A stretch of 64,000 nt of DNA from Arsenophonus sp052174135. Lineage in GTDB: Bacteria; Pseudomonadota; Gammaproteobacteria; Enterobacterales; Enterobacteriaceae. Positions within the stretch are counted from its first letter, which is position 1; each line of letters starts with the position of its first letter. The notes beneath the pieces are model-generated. The model did no database searches, was not told the DNA's origin, and was given only the letters and a program-made list of their open reading frames with translations. Shown here piece by piece: positions 11,719 through 21,514 of the stretch. The stretch spans positions 62,001-126,000 of the forward strand of contig JBQMRZ010000027.1 of assembly GCA_052174135.1 (NCBI GenBank). Direction: 5' to 3'. The translations under genes and the position numbers were made by a program.

Positions 11719-12468
11719 CTATTCTTTTTTACCATTCAAGCGCCAAAGAGAAATTTTTTCACTTTTCTTTTCAATCAAATTAAGTTGCTCTTCATGAGCA
11801 ACAATTTCTTCCTTATTAGCATAAATTATATTTAATTTAATTGTTGATCTATCTATTCGTTTAATATCACTTATATAAGTTTTACTACTAAATTCTGAAT
11901 CGACTGAAAAAGTTAATAACGTTTGACCCCCAGTCATTGCCATATAAACTTCAGCTAATATTTCAGCGTCAAGCAATGCACTATGTAATGTTCTCTTTGA
12001 TTTATTAATATGATAGCGATCACATAAAGCATCAAGATTATTTCGTTTTCCTGGAAATAATTTTCTTGCTAATAATAAGCTATCTGTAACTTGACAAAAA
12101 TTTTTTATCGGCGGAAAATATTTATTTAACTTAGAAAATTCATAATCTATAAATCCAACATCAAATGGAGCGTTATGGATAATTAATTCTGCGCCTCGAA
12201 TAAAGTCTAAAAATTCATCTACTATTTTAGTAAAATCTGGCTTATTTTCTAAAAACTTATCACTAATTCCATGAATTTCAAAAGCTTCAGGATCAATTAA
12301 TCTAGATGGTTTTATATAAGCATGAAAATAACGACCTGTTAAACGACGATTAATAACTTCTACTGCACCAATTTCAATAATATTATGTCCTTCATAATGA
12401 ATTCCTAACTTATTCATACCAGTAGTTTCTGTATCAAGAACAATTTGTCGTGTAATCGCTGTGCTCAT
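11719..12468 (-). CDS. dnaQ: DNA polymerase III epsilon subunit (3'-5' proofreading exonuclease)
   Basis: DnaQ proofreads within the replicative polymerase core. The 249-residue protein has the three DEDDh exonuclease motifs: VLDTETTGMN (ExoI, about 10-19), HNAPFDVGFID (ExoII, about 97-107) and HSALLDAEILAEVY (ExoIII, about 161-174) with its catalytic His. The C-terminal tail, which binds the alpha subunit, is present but diverged. It is divergent from rnhA with about 61 bp between the chosen starts, the enterobacterial arrangement. No clear ribosome-binding site precedes the ATG. Confidence 0.97.
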   Translation of the reverse strand: MSTAITRQIVLDTETTGMNKLGIHYEGHNIIEIGAVEVINRRLTGRYFHAYIKPSRLIDPEAFEIHGISDKFLENKPDFTKIVDEFLDFIRGAELIIHNAPFDVGFIDYEFSKLNKYFPPIKNFCQVTDSLLLARKLFPGKRNNLDALCDRYHINKSKRTLHSALLDAEILAEVYMAMTGGQTLLTFSVDSEFSSKTYISDIKRIDRSTIKLNIIYANKEEIVAHEEQLNLIEKKSEKISLWRLNGKKE

Positions 12469-12529
12469 AGTGCTTTTTTATGTCAAACTTAGGATGGTTG
12501 TAATCACGAATAAAATGAGTTTATCAGAA

Positions 12530-12985
12530 ATGACGAAGAAAGTAGAAATTTTCACTGATGGTTCTTGCTTAGGAAATCCAGGGCCAGGTGGATATGGTAT
12601 TTTACTACGTTATCATAAATATGAAAAAACATTAAGTAATGGTTATTTTCGTACAACCAATAATCGTATGGAGTTAATGGCAGCAATTATTGGTTTTGAA
12701 GCTCTTAAACAACCATGTCAAGTAATTTTAACAACAGACAGTCAATATCTTCAACAAGGAATCACACAATGGATACATAACTGGAAAAATTGTCAATGGC
12801 GGCGTGCTGATAAATCACCTGTTTTAAATGTTGATTTATGGCAGCGATTAGATATAGCAATCTCACAACACAAAATAAAATGGCATTGGGTTAAAGGCCA
12901 CTCTAACCACCCAGAAAATCAACGATGTGATGAATTAGCAAGAAATGCGGCGGATTCACCAACAACAGAGGATGCTATTTACTAG
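12530..12985 (+). CDS. rnhA: ribonuclease HI
   Basis: Cleaves the RNA strand of RNA-DNA hybrids, removing primers and R-loops. I start it at 12530 (MTKKVEIFTDGS) because this aligns with the E. coli N-terminus MLKQVEIFTDGS and gives 151 residues against 155. The open frame runs back to 12461, overlapping dnaQ, and ATG 12515 is the alternative. The catalytic carboxylates are visible: Asp in FTDGSC, Glu in NNRMELMA, Asp in TTDSQY and Asp in RCDELAR. The basic-protrusion residues WIHNWKN are kept. Divergent from dnaQ. Confidence 0.95.
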   Translation: MTKKVEIFTDGSCLGNPGPGGYGILLRYHKYEKTLSNGYFRTTNNRMELMAAIIGFEALKQPCQVILTTDSQYLQQGITQWIHNWKNCQWRRADKSPVLNVDLWQRLDIAISQHKIKWHWVKGHSNHPENQRCDELARNAADSPTTEDAIY

Positions 12986-13004
12986 CCATGAAAAATAAAA
13001 ATAT

Positions 13005-13712
13005 TCATACTGAATATTTAACAGTGTTTAACATATTACCTATTTTCATCCGTGCTCGCATAAATTTTATTGGTATTGGGGTCAATGGTAACATTCTTTT
13101 GCGAGCAATAATAAGATTTATGCAACCTAAAAATTGTAAATTTTTATTAATAAAATGATCAGGAGTTATCCACGGTATAATTTGAAAACTTTGTTGATAT
13201 AATACTTCATAGTTTAATAATTTTAACCAATCAAGTTGACGCCAGATCGAAAACATACGAATAGGATAAAGTTGCCGCTTATTTAAAAAAAGAATATATT
13301 TTCCTATTCCTAATAAACTAAATGGATTAAAATTAGATAAAATTAGCCAACCATCATCAACTAAAATCCTATCGGCTTCACGCAATAACCAATGTGGATT
13401 AGTACTATAAGATAGTTGTTGTATCAAAAGACAGACATCAATTGATTTTGTTTTAAAAGGCATTTCATTAGGAGAACCTAATAATTGAAAATTATTTCCT
13501 GCTATATTCATGCTAAATTGATGAATAATTAAAGATGATTGAGTGTTAATTTGTAAACTAAGCTGACCAATTTTTAATAAATGGAAACCAAATATTTGTG
13601 GCCACCATGATTGTAACTGCTTGTTCAATGCAATACGATAATACTCCCCCCATGGGATATCCCCCCAGGAGTCAGGCATTTTAGACAATTGAACAATACG
13701 GGCTGACTTCAT
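13005..13712 (-). CDS. yafS: YafS-like predicted SAM-dependent methyltransferase
   Basis: The 235-residue protein resembles E. coli YafS along its length. Matches include WGDIPWGEYYR near the start, FGFHLLKIGQLS (about 41-52), KSIDVCLLIQQL (about 88-99), LLREADRILVDDGWLILSNFNP (about 114-135) and RQLDWLKLLNYEVL. The DGWLILS segment is the post-motif III region of class I methyltransferases, but a canonical glycine-rich SAM loop is not obvious. No substrate is known. It is divergent from gloB with about 47 bp between the starts and follows rnhA convergently by 19 bp, as in E. coli. Confidence 0.9.
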   Translation of the reverse strand: MKSARIVQLSKMPDSWGDIPWGEYYRIALNKQLQSWWPQIFGFHLLKIGQLSLQINTQSSLIIHQFSMNIAGNNFQLLGSPNEMPFKTKSIDVCLLIQQLSYSTNPHWLLREADRILVDDGWLILSNFNPFSLLGIGKYILFLNKRQLYPIRMFSIWRQLDWLKLLNYEVLYQQSFQIIPWITPDHFINKNLQFLGCINLIIARKRMLPLTPIPIKFMRARMKIGNMLNTVKYSV

Positions 13713-13759
13713 TTTAATATCCTTTTAACCCACTATTAACTATGAGGTATTATTATATT

Positions 13760-14512
13760 ATGGAGCTTATCAGAATTCCTTCTCTACTTAATAATTATAT
13801 ATGGCTATTAATCTATCAAGGTAACTGTGTTATTATTGATCCTGGAAGCGCTCAACAAGTAGAGGAATTTTTAAAAAAAAAAACTATAAGACCAATTGCT
13901 ATTTTACTTACACATCATCATTATGATCATGTTGATGGAGTTAAAGAATTAAAAAAAAATCATAAAAAGTTAGTTGTTTATGGTCCAATGGAAACTAGCA
14001 GCAAAGGAATAACACGTATAATAAAAGGCGGAGAACAACTAAATTTTTCTGGATTTTCATTTCAAATTTTTGCGACTCCAGGACATACACTCGGACATGT
14101 TGCTTATTATCAAAAACCTTATCTATTTTGTGGTGATACCTTATTTTCTGGTGGTTGTGGTCGTATCTTTGAAGGAACAACAGAGCAAATGTATTATTCA
14201 ATGGAGATGCTTAAAGCATTACCTGATGAGACTTTAATTTGTTGCGCTCATGAATATACCGCTGAAAATATGGCATTTTCTAGTCATTTATTACCTCATG
14301 ATGAAATGATAAAAACTTATACTTTAATGGTAAATCAAAAACGAGCAAAAAATAAATCTACTTTACCTTCAAAACTTAAACATGAAAAAAATATTAATAT
14401 CTTTTTTAGAGTTGATGATCCTTTTTTACAAAAAAAATTGGGATTTTCTCTTGATATTTATTCAAAAAGTGATATTTTTGCAAAAATTCGTAAACTAAAG
14501 GATCGTTTTTAA
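13760..14512 (+). CDS. gloB: hydroxyacylglutathione hydrolase (glyoxalase II)
   Basis: Hydrolyses S-lactoylglutathione to lactate and glutathione, the second step of methylglyoxal detoxification. The metallo-beta-lactamase metal motif THHHYDH is at about residues 51-57, with the later ligands in ATPGHTLGH, FCGDTLFSGGCGR and CAHEYT. The protein ends KDRF like E. coli GloB. I start at 13760 (MELIRIPSLLNNYIW), which matches E. coli MNLNSIPAFDDNYIW and gives 250 residues against 251. The frame has an earlier ATG at 13742. Methylglyoxal arises from glycolysis, which the window shows is retained. Confidence 0.96.
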   Translation: MELIRIPSLLNNYIWLLIYQGNCVIIDPGSAQQVEEFLKKKTIRPIAILLTHHHYDHVDGVKELKKNHKKLVVYGPMETSSKGITRIIKGGEQLNFSGFSFQIFATPGHTLGHVAYYQKPYLFCGDTLFSGGCGRIFEGTTEQMYYSMEMLKALPDETLICCAHEYTAENMAFSSHLLPHDEMIKTYTLMVNQKRAKNKSTLPSKLKHEKNINIFFRVDDPFLQKKLGFSLDIYSKSDIFAKIRKLKDRF

Positions 14513-16953
14513 ATCACTAGTTTTTATAAGTTAGAGAGATCAATATCATTAATCTGTTTATTAAAAAGTAAACAAATAAGAATATGTTAGAGTAATAAAA
14601 TGATATTTTTTATTTTTTTATAATATTTTTATTTTAAATAAATGAGAAATGTTTTTCTTTGTTAAAAATTAAAATATTAAATTACTTACTAAGTATTTAT
14701 TGTTATCACTAACTAAAAAATAATAAATTATGTATCAAATTTTTAATTATTAATAATATATATAATAATTGATCAAAATATATTTGCGATAATAAACTAC
14801 TAATATAATAATTTCATTATTTAAATAAATATTGACAAGTAATTTATTTTTGATTTTAGCATCTAGTCACCTTAAACTATTATTAATTATTCTTATAAGT
14901 TTAAATTTTAATTTTAGGCATAGCATAGCATAGCACATAGCACAGCACATAGCATAGCACACAATATTATGTTATGTTTTCTGTATTATTATTGTATTAA
15001 AAGATAAAACATAGTCACTTTAAATATATTTAATAAGACAATAACTATTAAAAAGTATTCAATTTATTTTTAAAAAAACATTAAATAGAAAGAATTAAAC
15101 TATCAGTAGTTATAAAATTAAAAAGGATAATTCTTTATATATATTTTTATTAAATACTTTAACATAATGACCGATAAGATTAAGTTATTAATGTCATAAA
15201 AATCTTTTTTAAAACAGGAAAAACATTGCTAATTATAATAAATTTAATTCTAAAGATCTTATAAATTAAAACTTAAACATCAAATTTATTAAATTGATAT
15301 TTAAGTTTTAATTATTCATTTTTAATAAAATTAGATAATTATCTATTTTTATTTTAAAAATTATGATAATAATTTATTAACATCCAGATTTATTAATTAT
15401 CTAAACTGATATAATATAAATTTTTATAAAACAAAAAATAAAAAAATAAAATAATAATGAATTTTAAAATATGTTTTTATATTAAAAAACTCTATATAAG
15501 TTTAAAAATTTTATATAATAATAATTATTAATTATACACTATACTCATTATTCTCTTTAACATTAAACATAAAAAAATTTATTATATTAAATGATGAAAT
15601 GATAGAGGAATATAAAAAAATAAATTTTGTTTTAAATAGACTAAAATAGTGAATATAAAATTTAAGTAATTATATAAGTTAAAAATTTATTATATTTTTG
15701 TTTATATTTAATTTTCTATAAAAATCTGTTAAATAACATATAAAATATAACTAAATATATTATATATAGTTATTAAATAAAACTTTTATTATATTTTATT
15801 TTAAAAATATTCATTTAATTTAAATAAAAAATTTTTATATAAATAGTTAAAATTTATTATCTTAAATTAAATTTTTAATAGATTAATAATCTATTGTTTT
15901 ATAAGTAAATCAGATATATTTCATATAAGATATAGATATTAAAAATAATAATAAACTATTATTTAGTTTTTTTTAAAATTAACTATAAATATTTTGTAAT
16001 CCATTTTAAATATTGTTAATAAATTTATTTATATCAATATTTCTAAGATTAAATTTATAAAATTATCAAAACATAATTTCATATAAAATATTCTCTAAAC
16101 TTCTTTAAAATAAAGATTTTTTTTTAAAAAACTATTAAATTTAATCCTAAAATATAAAAAAATAAAAATAATATCACGTATTTTAATGATAAATAAATAT
16201 TTTAATTTATAAAATAAATAAAGCATTGAAGGAATTAATTTAAATTTTGCTATCACTAACACCAATAGATTAGATTAAAAAATAAAATATCTAATATTAA
16301 AAATCTATCCTTTATTATAAATAAACTTAAAATTTCATCAAAACATTACAATGAATAAAAATGTTAAAATTAATTATCATAATATATAATAACATTAACT
16401 TAATGATAAGAAATAAATTTATTATATTACTAATAATTCAATAAATATTATGACTAAATTAATATTATTAAATTTAATATCTTTAACAAAATTATCATTA
16501 ATAATGAAATTATCTTTTTATTATTAACCCAATATATCATATTATTCATTATACTAATATTAAATATAAGAACCTAATCAAATTGAGTAGAACTTAAAAT
16601 ATATTTATACAAAAATTGATCTAAAATTAATTAGTTAAAAAATATTGTTTTATAGATTTATCTAAATAAAGAAAGTGATAGTTATCTAGACAAAAAATAA
16701 TAACATTCTATTAGAAAATTTTTACCTTTCATCAATTCTCTATTTTTTAGAGAGGAACGATAGTTTATTTTAAAGTTTAACATCACTAAATTTTAATTAA
16801 CAGACATTCTAAATAAATTAATAATTTTACTAAATTTTTCTAGTTATTTAAAATAATAAAGATATAAATTAGATTTAATTAATTTTTAATAAAAAATTAA
16901 TTAACAATAAGTAATTCACCTTTAATATAAAATTAATTAAATAATGGTCAAAA
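14513..16953. other. AT-rich spacer between convergent gloB and eno
   Basis: In E. coli mltD follows gloB on the same strand; I looked for an MltD relic and did not find one I could defend. The stretch contains a short GC-richer tandem repeat (14918-14962) and a weak 6-bp hairpin at 16737-16753 beyond eno. Nothing else was recognised. Confidence 0.6.
14918..14962. repeat. imperfect GCATA/GCACA short tandem repeat
   Basis: About 45 bases consist of head-to-tail 5-base units (gcata, gcaca and the like). The composition is clearly richer in G and C than the surroundings. It is outside any gene and has the look of replication slippage. Confidence 0.85.
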
Positions 16954-18255
16954 TTAAATTTGATTTTTAACCTCTCTTAGTCCATTAAAAGATACTTTTT
17001 CACCTAATGCTTCTTCAATTCTAATTAATTGGTTATATTTAGCTACTCGATCAGAGCGACTCATTGAACCGGTTTTTATTTGTCCTGCTGCCACTCCTAC
17101 TGCTAAATCTGCAATTGTAGCATCTTCAGTTTCAGCTGAACGATGTGAGATAATCGTAGTATAACCACTATCTTTTGCCATCTTGATTACTTCTAATGTT
17201 TCAGTTAAACTACCAATCTGGTTGAATTTAATTAAAATAGAATTAGCAATTCCTTTTTTAATTCCTTCTCTTAAAAATTTTTTATTGGTAACAAATAAAT
17301 CATCACCAACTAATTGAATTTTATCATTAAAAACTTTAGTTTGGTAAACAAAACCCTCTAAATCTGATTCATTAAGTCCATCTTCAATAGAAATAATAGG
17401 ATATTGTTTTGTTAATTCTTCTAAATAATGCGTAAACTCTTGTGAAGTAAAAGTTTTACTTTCACTTTTTAGTTCATAATTACCTGTTTTATTGTTATAA
17501 AATTCTGAAGCAGCACAATCTATTGCTAAAGCAATATCTTTACCTAAAGTATAACCTGCCAATTCAATGGCTTCCTTAATTTCAGCTAAAACTGCAATAT
17601 TAGATTTTAAATTTGGTGCATAACCACCTTCATCACCAACTGCTGTAATCATCCCTTTACATTTTAAAACTTCTGATAATCGGTGAAAAACTTCTGAACC
17701 CATCCTAACCGCTTCTTTAAAGTTTTTTGCACTTACTGGCTGAATCATAAATTCTTGAATATCAAGGTTATTATCAGCATGCTTTCCACCATTAATAATA
17801 TTTATCATTGGTAAGGGCATAGAGAATTTACCAGCTGTACAATTTAATTCGGCAATATGCTCATATAAAGGCATACATTTTGACGCCGCGGCAGTTTTAG
17901 CATTAGCTAATGAAATAGCTAAAATAGCATTAGCACCGAATTTAGATTTATTTTCTGTACCATCTAATTCAATCATGATTTGATCAATATTACTTTGATC
18001 TTTGGCATCTTTACCAATCAATGCATTAGCAATCGGGCCGTTTACTGCCTCGACTGCTTTTAGAACGCCTTTACCTAAAAAACGAGCTTTATCGTTATCA
18101 CGTAATTCAAATGCTTCTCGTAAACCAGTTGATGAACCAGATGGCACTGCAGCTAAACCAACAAACCCTCCTTCTAAATGAACTTCTGCTTCAACAGTTG
18201 GATTTCCGCGAGAGTCGATGATTTCGCGACCAATAACTTTAACGATTTTAGACAT
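16954..18255 (-). CDS. eno: enolase
   Basis: Converts 2-phosphoglycerate to phosphoenolpyruvate in glycolysis; in E. coli it also joins the RNA degradosome. The 433 residues match E. coli (432). Seen are GNPTVEAEV at the N-terminus, the metal-binding Asp and Glu residues in LAIDCAAS, ISIEDGL and LVGDDLF, and the catalytic Lys in LIKFNQIGSLTET. The usual SHRSGETED loop reads SHRSAETED, a Gly-to-Ala change beside catalytic residues. The ribosome-binding site (GAGGAGAA) is among the best in the window. It lies 69 bp after pyrG on the same strand, the conserved pyrG-eno pair. Confidence 0.98.
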   Translation of the reverse strand: MSKIVKVIGREIIDSRGNPTVEAEVHLEGGFVGLAAVPSGSSTGLREAFELRDNDKARFLGKGVLKAVEAVNGPIANALIGKDAKDQSNIDQIMIELDGTENKSKFGANAILAISLANAKTAAASKCMPLYEHIAELNCTAGKFSMPLPMINIINGGKHADNNLDIQEFMIQPVSAKNFKEAVRMGSEVFHRLSEVLKCKGMITAVGDEGGYAPNLKSNIAVLAEIKEAIELAGYTLGKDIALAIDCAASEFYNNKTGNYELKSESKTFTSQEFTHYLEELTKQYPIISIEDGLNESDLEGFVYQTKVFNDKIQLVGDDLFVTNKKFLREGIKKGIANSILIKFNQIGSLTETLEVIKMAKDSGYTTIISHRSAETEDATIADLAVGVAAGQIKTGSMSRSDRVAKYNQLIRIEEALGEKVSFNGLREVKNQI

Positions 18256-18324
18256 TAAATTCTCCTCGATTGATATAAATTAAATTTTATAAAATACTAA
18301 CAAATTAATATTATTAGGTAATAT

Positions 18325-19962
18325 TTATTTTAAATTATTTTGTTGATATTCTTTTGCCGCTTTTATAAAACCAGTAAATAATGGATGGCCATCTCTCGGT
18401 GTCGAATTAAATTCAGGATGAAATTGGCAAGCTATAAACCAAGGATGATTGGGATTCTCAATAATTTCTACTAGTTTATTGTCTGCTGAGCGTCCTGAAA
18501 TACATAATCCAACGTCTTCAATACGAGATAAAAACATATTATTTACTTCATAGCGATGACGATGTCGCTCTATAATTATGTTACTATTATATAAATCACT
18601 CGCCTTACTACCTTTCACTAAATGGCATAATTGGCTACCAACTCGCATTGTACCGCCGAAATTACTTTTTTTATTGCAAACCTTAATATTACGGCTATCA
18701 TCAAACCATTCTCTAATTAAAGCAACAACAGGATATGGGCAATCTGGCGCAAATTCTGTTGAGTTTGCCCCTTCCATGCGAGCAACATGACGAGCATATT
18801 CAATTAGAGCAACTTGCATTCCTAGGCAAATACCTAAATAAGGAATATTATTTTCACGTGCATATCGTACTGCTATAATTTTACCTTCAATACCACGTTT
18901 TCCAAAACCACCTGGAACTAAGATAGCATCAAGTTCTTTTAATAATTTAATACCACTCTCTTCGATATCTTCAGAATCAATCAGCTTAATATTTACTGTT
19001 AAACGGTTTTTTAAACCACCATGTTTTAATGCTTCAATAACTGATTTATAAGCATCAGGTGACTCTATATATTTACCTGCTATACCAATAATTACTTTAC
19101 CTAAAGGATTTGCTTGTGCATCAATAACTTGTTCCCATTCTGATAAATCAGCTAATGGACATGAAAGTTCAAATTTTTCACAAATATAATCATCCAATTG
19201 TTGAGATTTCAATAAGGTTAGAATTTTATAAATTGAATCAACATCTTCTAATGAAATAACTGCATTTTTTGCTACATTGCAAAAAAGCGCAATTTTTAGT
19301 CGTTCATTAATTGGAATAACCCGATCTGATCGACATATTAATACGTCTGGTTGAATACCAATAGAAAGAAGTTCTTTTACTGAATGTTGTGTTGGTTTAG
19401 TCTTAACTTCACCTGTAGCAGGTAAATAAGGTACTAAAGTAAGATGAAGAAAAAGAGTTTTTTTACGACCAATATCAACAGCTAATTGACGAATAGCTTC
19501 TAAAAAAGGTAAAGATTCAATATCACCTACTGTGCCACCAACTTCAATTAAAATGATATCATGACCTTTTGCGCCGCGAATGATCCGACTTTTAATTTCA
19601 TCAGTAATATGAGGAATAACTTGAATAGTTTCACCTAAATAATCACCATGTCGCTCTTTACGTAATACCTCGGAGTATACACAACCAGTTGTAAAATTAT
19701 TAAGCCGAGTCATTCTTGTGCGAATAAATCGCTCATAATGCCCTAAATCAAGATCTGTTTCTGCACCATCCTCAGTAACAAAAATTTCTCCATGTTGAAT
19801 CGGGCTCATAGTACTTGGATCAACATTAATATAAGGATCTAGTTTCATAATAGTAATTTTTAATCCACGGGCTTCAAGTATAGCAGCCAAAGAAGCGGCT
19901 GCTATACCTTTACCAAGAGAGGAAACTACCCCACCAGTTATAAAAATATAATTTGTTTTCAT
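18325..19962 (-). CDS. pyrG: CTP synthase
   Basis: Makes CTP from UTP with glutamine as nitrogen donor, the last step of pyrimidine nucleotide synthesis. The 545 residues equal E. coli PyrG. The N-terminal synthetase P-loop FITGGVVSSLGKGIAAASL is intact. The C-terminal class I glutamine amidotransferase domain has the Cys nucleophile in LGICLGMQ (about 379) and the His and Glu in QFHPEF (about 515-517). The promoter at 20015-20043 fits it. The gene heads the pyrG-eno pair and is preceded by the relA pseudogene; mazG, which sits between relA and pyrG in E. coli, is not readable. Confidence 0.98.
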   Translation of the reverse strand: MKTNYIFITGGVVSSLGKGIAAASLAAILEARGLKITIMKLDPYINVDPSTMSPIQHGEIFVTEDGAETDLDLGHYERFIRTRMTRLNNFTTGCVYSEVLRKERHGDYLGETIQVIPHITDEIKSRIIRGAKGHDIILIEVGGTVGDIESLPFLEAIRQLAVDIGRKKTLFLHLTLVPYLPATGEVKTKPTQHSVKELLSIGIQPDVLICRSDRVIPINERLKIALFCNVAKNAVISLEDVDSIYKILTLLKSQQLDDYICEKFELSCPLADLSEWEQVIDAQANPLGKVIIGIAGKYIESPDAYKSVIEALKHGGLKNRLTVNIKLIDSEDIEESGIKLLKELDAILVPGGFGKRGIEGKIIAVRYARENNIPYLGICLGMQVALIEYARHVARMEGANSTEFAPDCPYPVVALIREWFDDSRNIKVCNKKSNFGGTMRVGSQLCHLVKGSKASDLYNSNIIIERHRHRYEVNNMFLSRIEDVGLCISGRSADNKLVEIIENPNHPWFIACQFHPEFNSTPRDGHPLFTGFIKAAKEYQQNNLK

Positions 19963-21509
19963 GCTAAACCTGAAAATTTAGGTATAAAATGATAAGTATG
20001 ACAGACGGGAAAGTAGTATACTCTAACTTTAAATTTATTACAAATACTCTAAAACTATAGAAATTTAATTCATAAATAACTTTTCAATATTAAAAGTTAT
20101 CTTCTTATAAATTCCTCTTAAGAAACAACTAATCGATTATGATTACCTAGTTGATATTTATTTTTTTTAAAATAAAACAATGATTATTTTTATTTAATGT
20201 ACTTTTCTAATAAATTATTAGCTTTCCCTAAAATCATTTTTTATTTAAAAGTAATATTAATTTTATTATACATTTTATAATGTTAATTAAAAGCTTATAA
20301 ACTGATGTGACACAAGGGATTGATTATATTAAAATGAATTACTAATTCATTTTTAAAAAAAAATTAAATCATCCATTTATGAACATTTATTTTTATCGAA
20401 ACTTTTTTTAATTTCTTTATGAATTTTACTTAATTTTGAATAAATTTATTTTGATGTAATCAGATAGTTGTACGTATTTTTTTATTTTATCTATCATTAA
20501 TACCATTAATTTTACTAAAAATATTATATAAATTTTAAATATATGTTTTTTACTAACTTTTAATTTTATTTATAAAAGAAATATTATTTCGTAATTAATT
20601 ACAAAATTGCTTATTAAGTATAAAATATAAGTAATATAATACTATTTATCCCTTAAAAGATAAATAATCTTATTTTTCTATAATATTAAAACTTGATAAC
20701 CTACCTACTATATATAAAATAATATTATAGAAAAATACACTATATAAATACTATAATATTCTTAATTAAAATGAAGTAACTATATTATAAATTAATGATA
20801 ATAAATAACTTTATCATATTTAATTCCATTTATGTGCTAATTTATTTAAATTAATAAAAATCAATAAATAATTAATAAAATATTTTTAATGGATGATTTA
20901 TAGTAACAATGTTAATATAATGTTTAACTTAAAATAAATTAGTAAGTTAATTATTTTACTAAAATATGAGCTAAAATAAATAAATTATGAATTTAATATT
21001 CATGTTGATGATACTCATCAGTTATTATTTTTTTATTAAAATTGCTAATATATTAAAATATCAAGTATTTCTATACTACATGCAATTATGTTTTAATCAA
21101 GTTATTAACTATTAATATACTGGAACAAAATGTCCTAATTTTAGCTAAAAAAAATAAAAAATATATTTTAAAAAAAAAATCAAATAATAATATCACTAAT
21201 TAAGTATTAATATATTAAATTATCAAGGTCTTATACAGTGAATTGTCTACTACCTTGTTTTTAATAAAAAACTAATACAAAATAATTTATTTATTAACAT
21301 ATTTAAAGTGAAAAATCTATTTTTTAAAAATAATTTATTTAAATTTATTCTATAAAATATTACCTCTTAATTAAAGATAATATTGCTAATATAAAATATT
21401 TACTAAAATTATCATGCAATAAATTAATATTCTTGATGTATTAATAACAACTTTTTTGGCTTTTTTTTAAGCTTATAGCTATATAGTTAAGTTTATTATA
21501 TAATAAACT
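19963..21509. other. spacer between pyrG and the relA relic
   Basis: It holds the pyrG promoter and a 30-base perfect palindrome at 21485-21514. In E. coli mazG lies here; I could not recognise any MazG segment, so it is either deleted or eroded beyond reading. Confidence 0.5.
20015..20043 (-). promoter_or_regulatory. sigma-70 type promoter of pyrG
   Basis: On the minus strand TTGTAA and TATACT are separated by exactly 17 bases, and the predicted start is about 45 bases upstream of the pyrG ATG. The initial transcribed region (ACTTTCCCG) is unusually rich in C for this spacer, suggesting selection has kept it. Promoter-like words are common in AT-rich DNA, but this one has the right spacing and place. 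Confidence 0.55.
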
Positions 21510-21514
21510 TAACT
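21485..21514. repeat. 30-base perfect palindrome
   Basis: The sequence equals its own reverse complement over 30 bases with no loop. It lies at the 3' end of the recognisable relA pseudogene. It could fold as a hairpin in RNA of either strand. Confidence 0.8.

Noticed and set aside
14513..16953. mltD relic after gloB
   Set aside because: Synteny predicts it, but I found no segment resembling the lytic transglycosylase or LysM domains.
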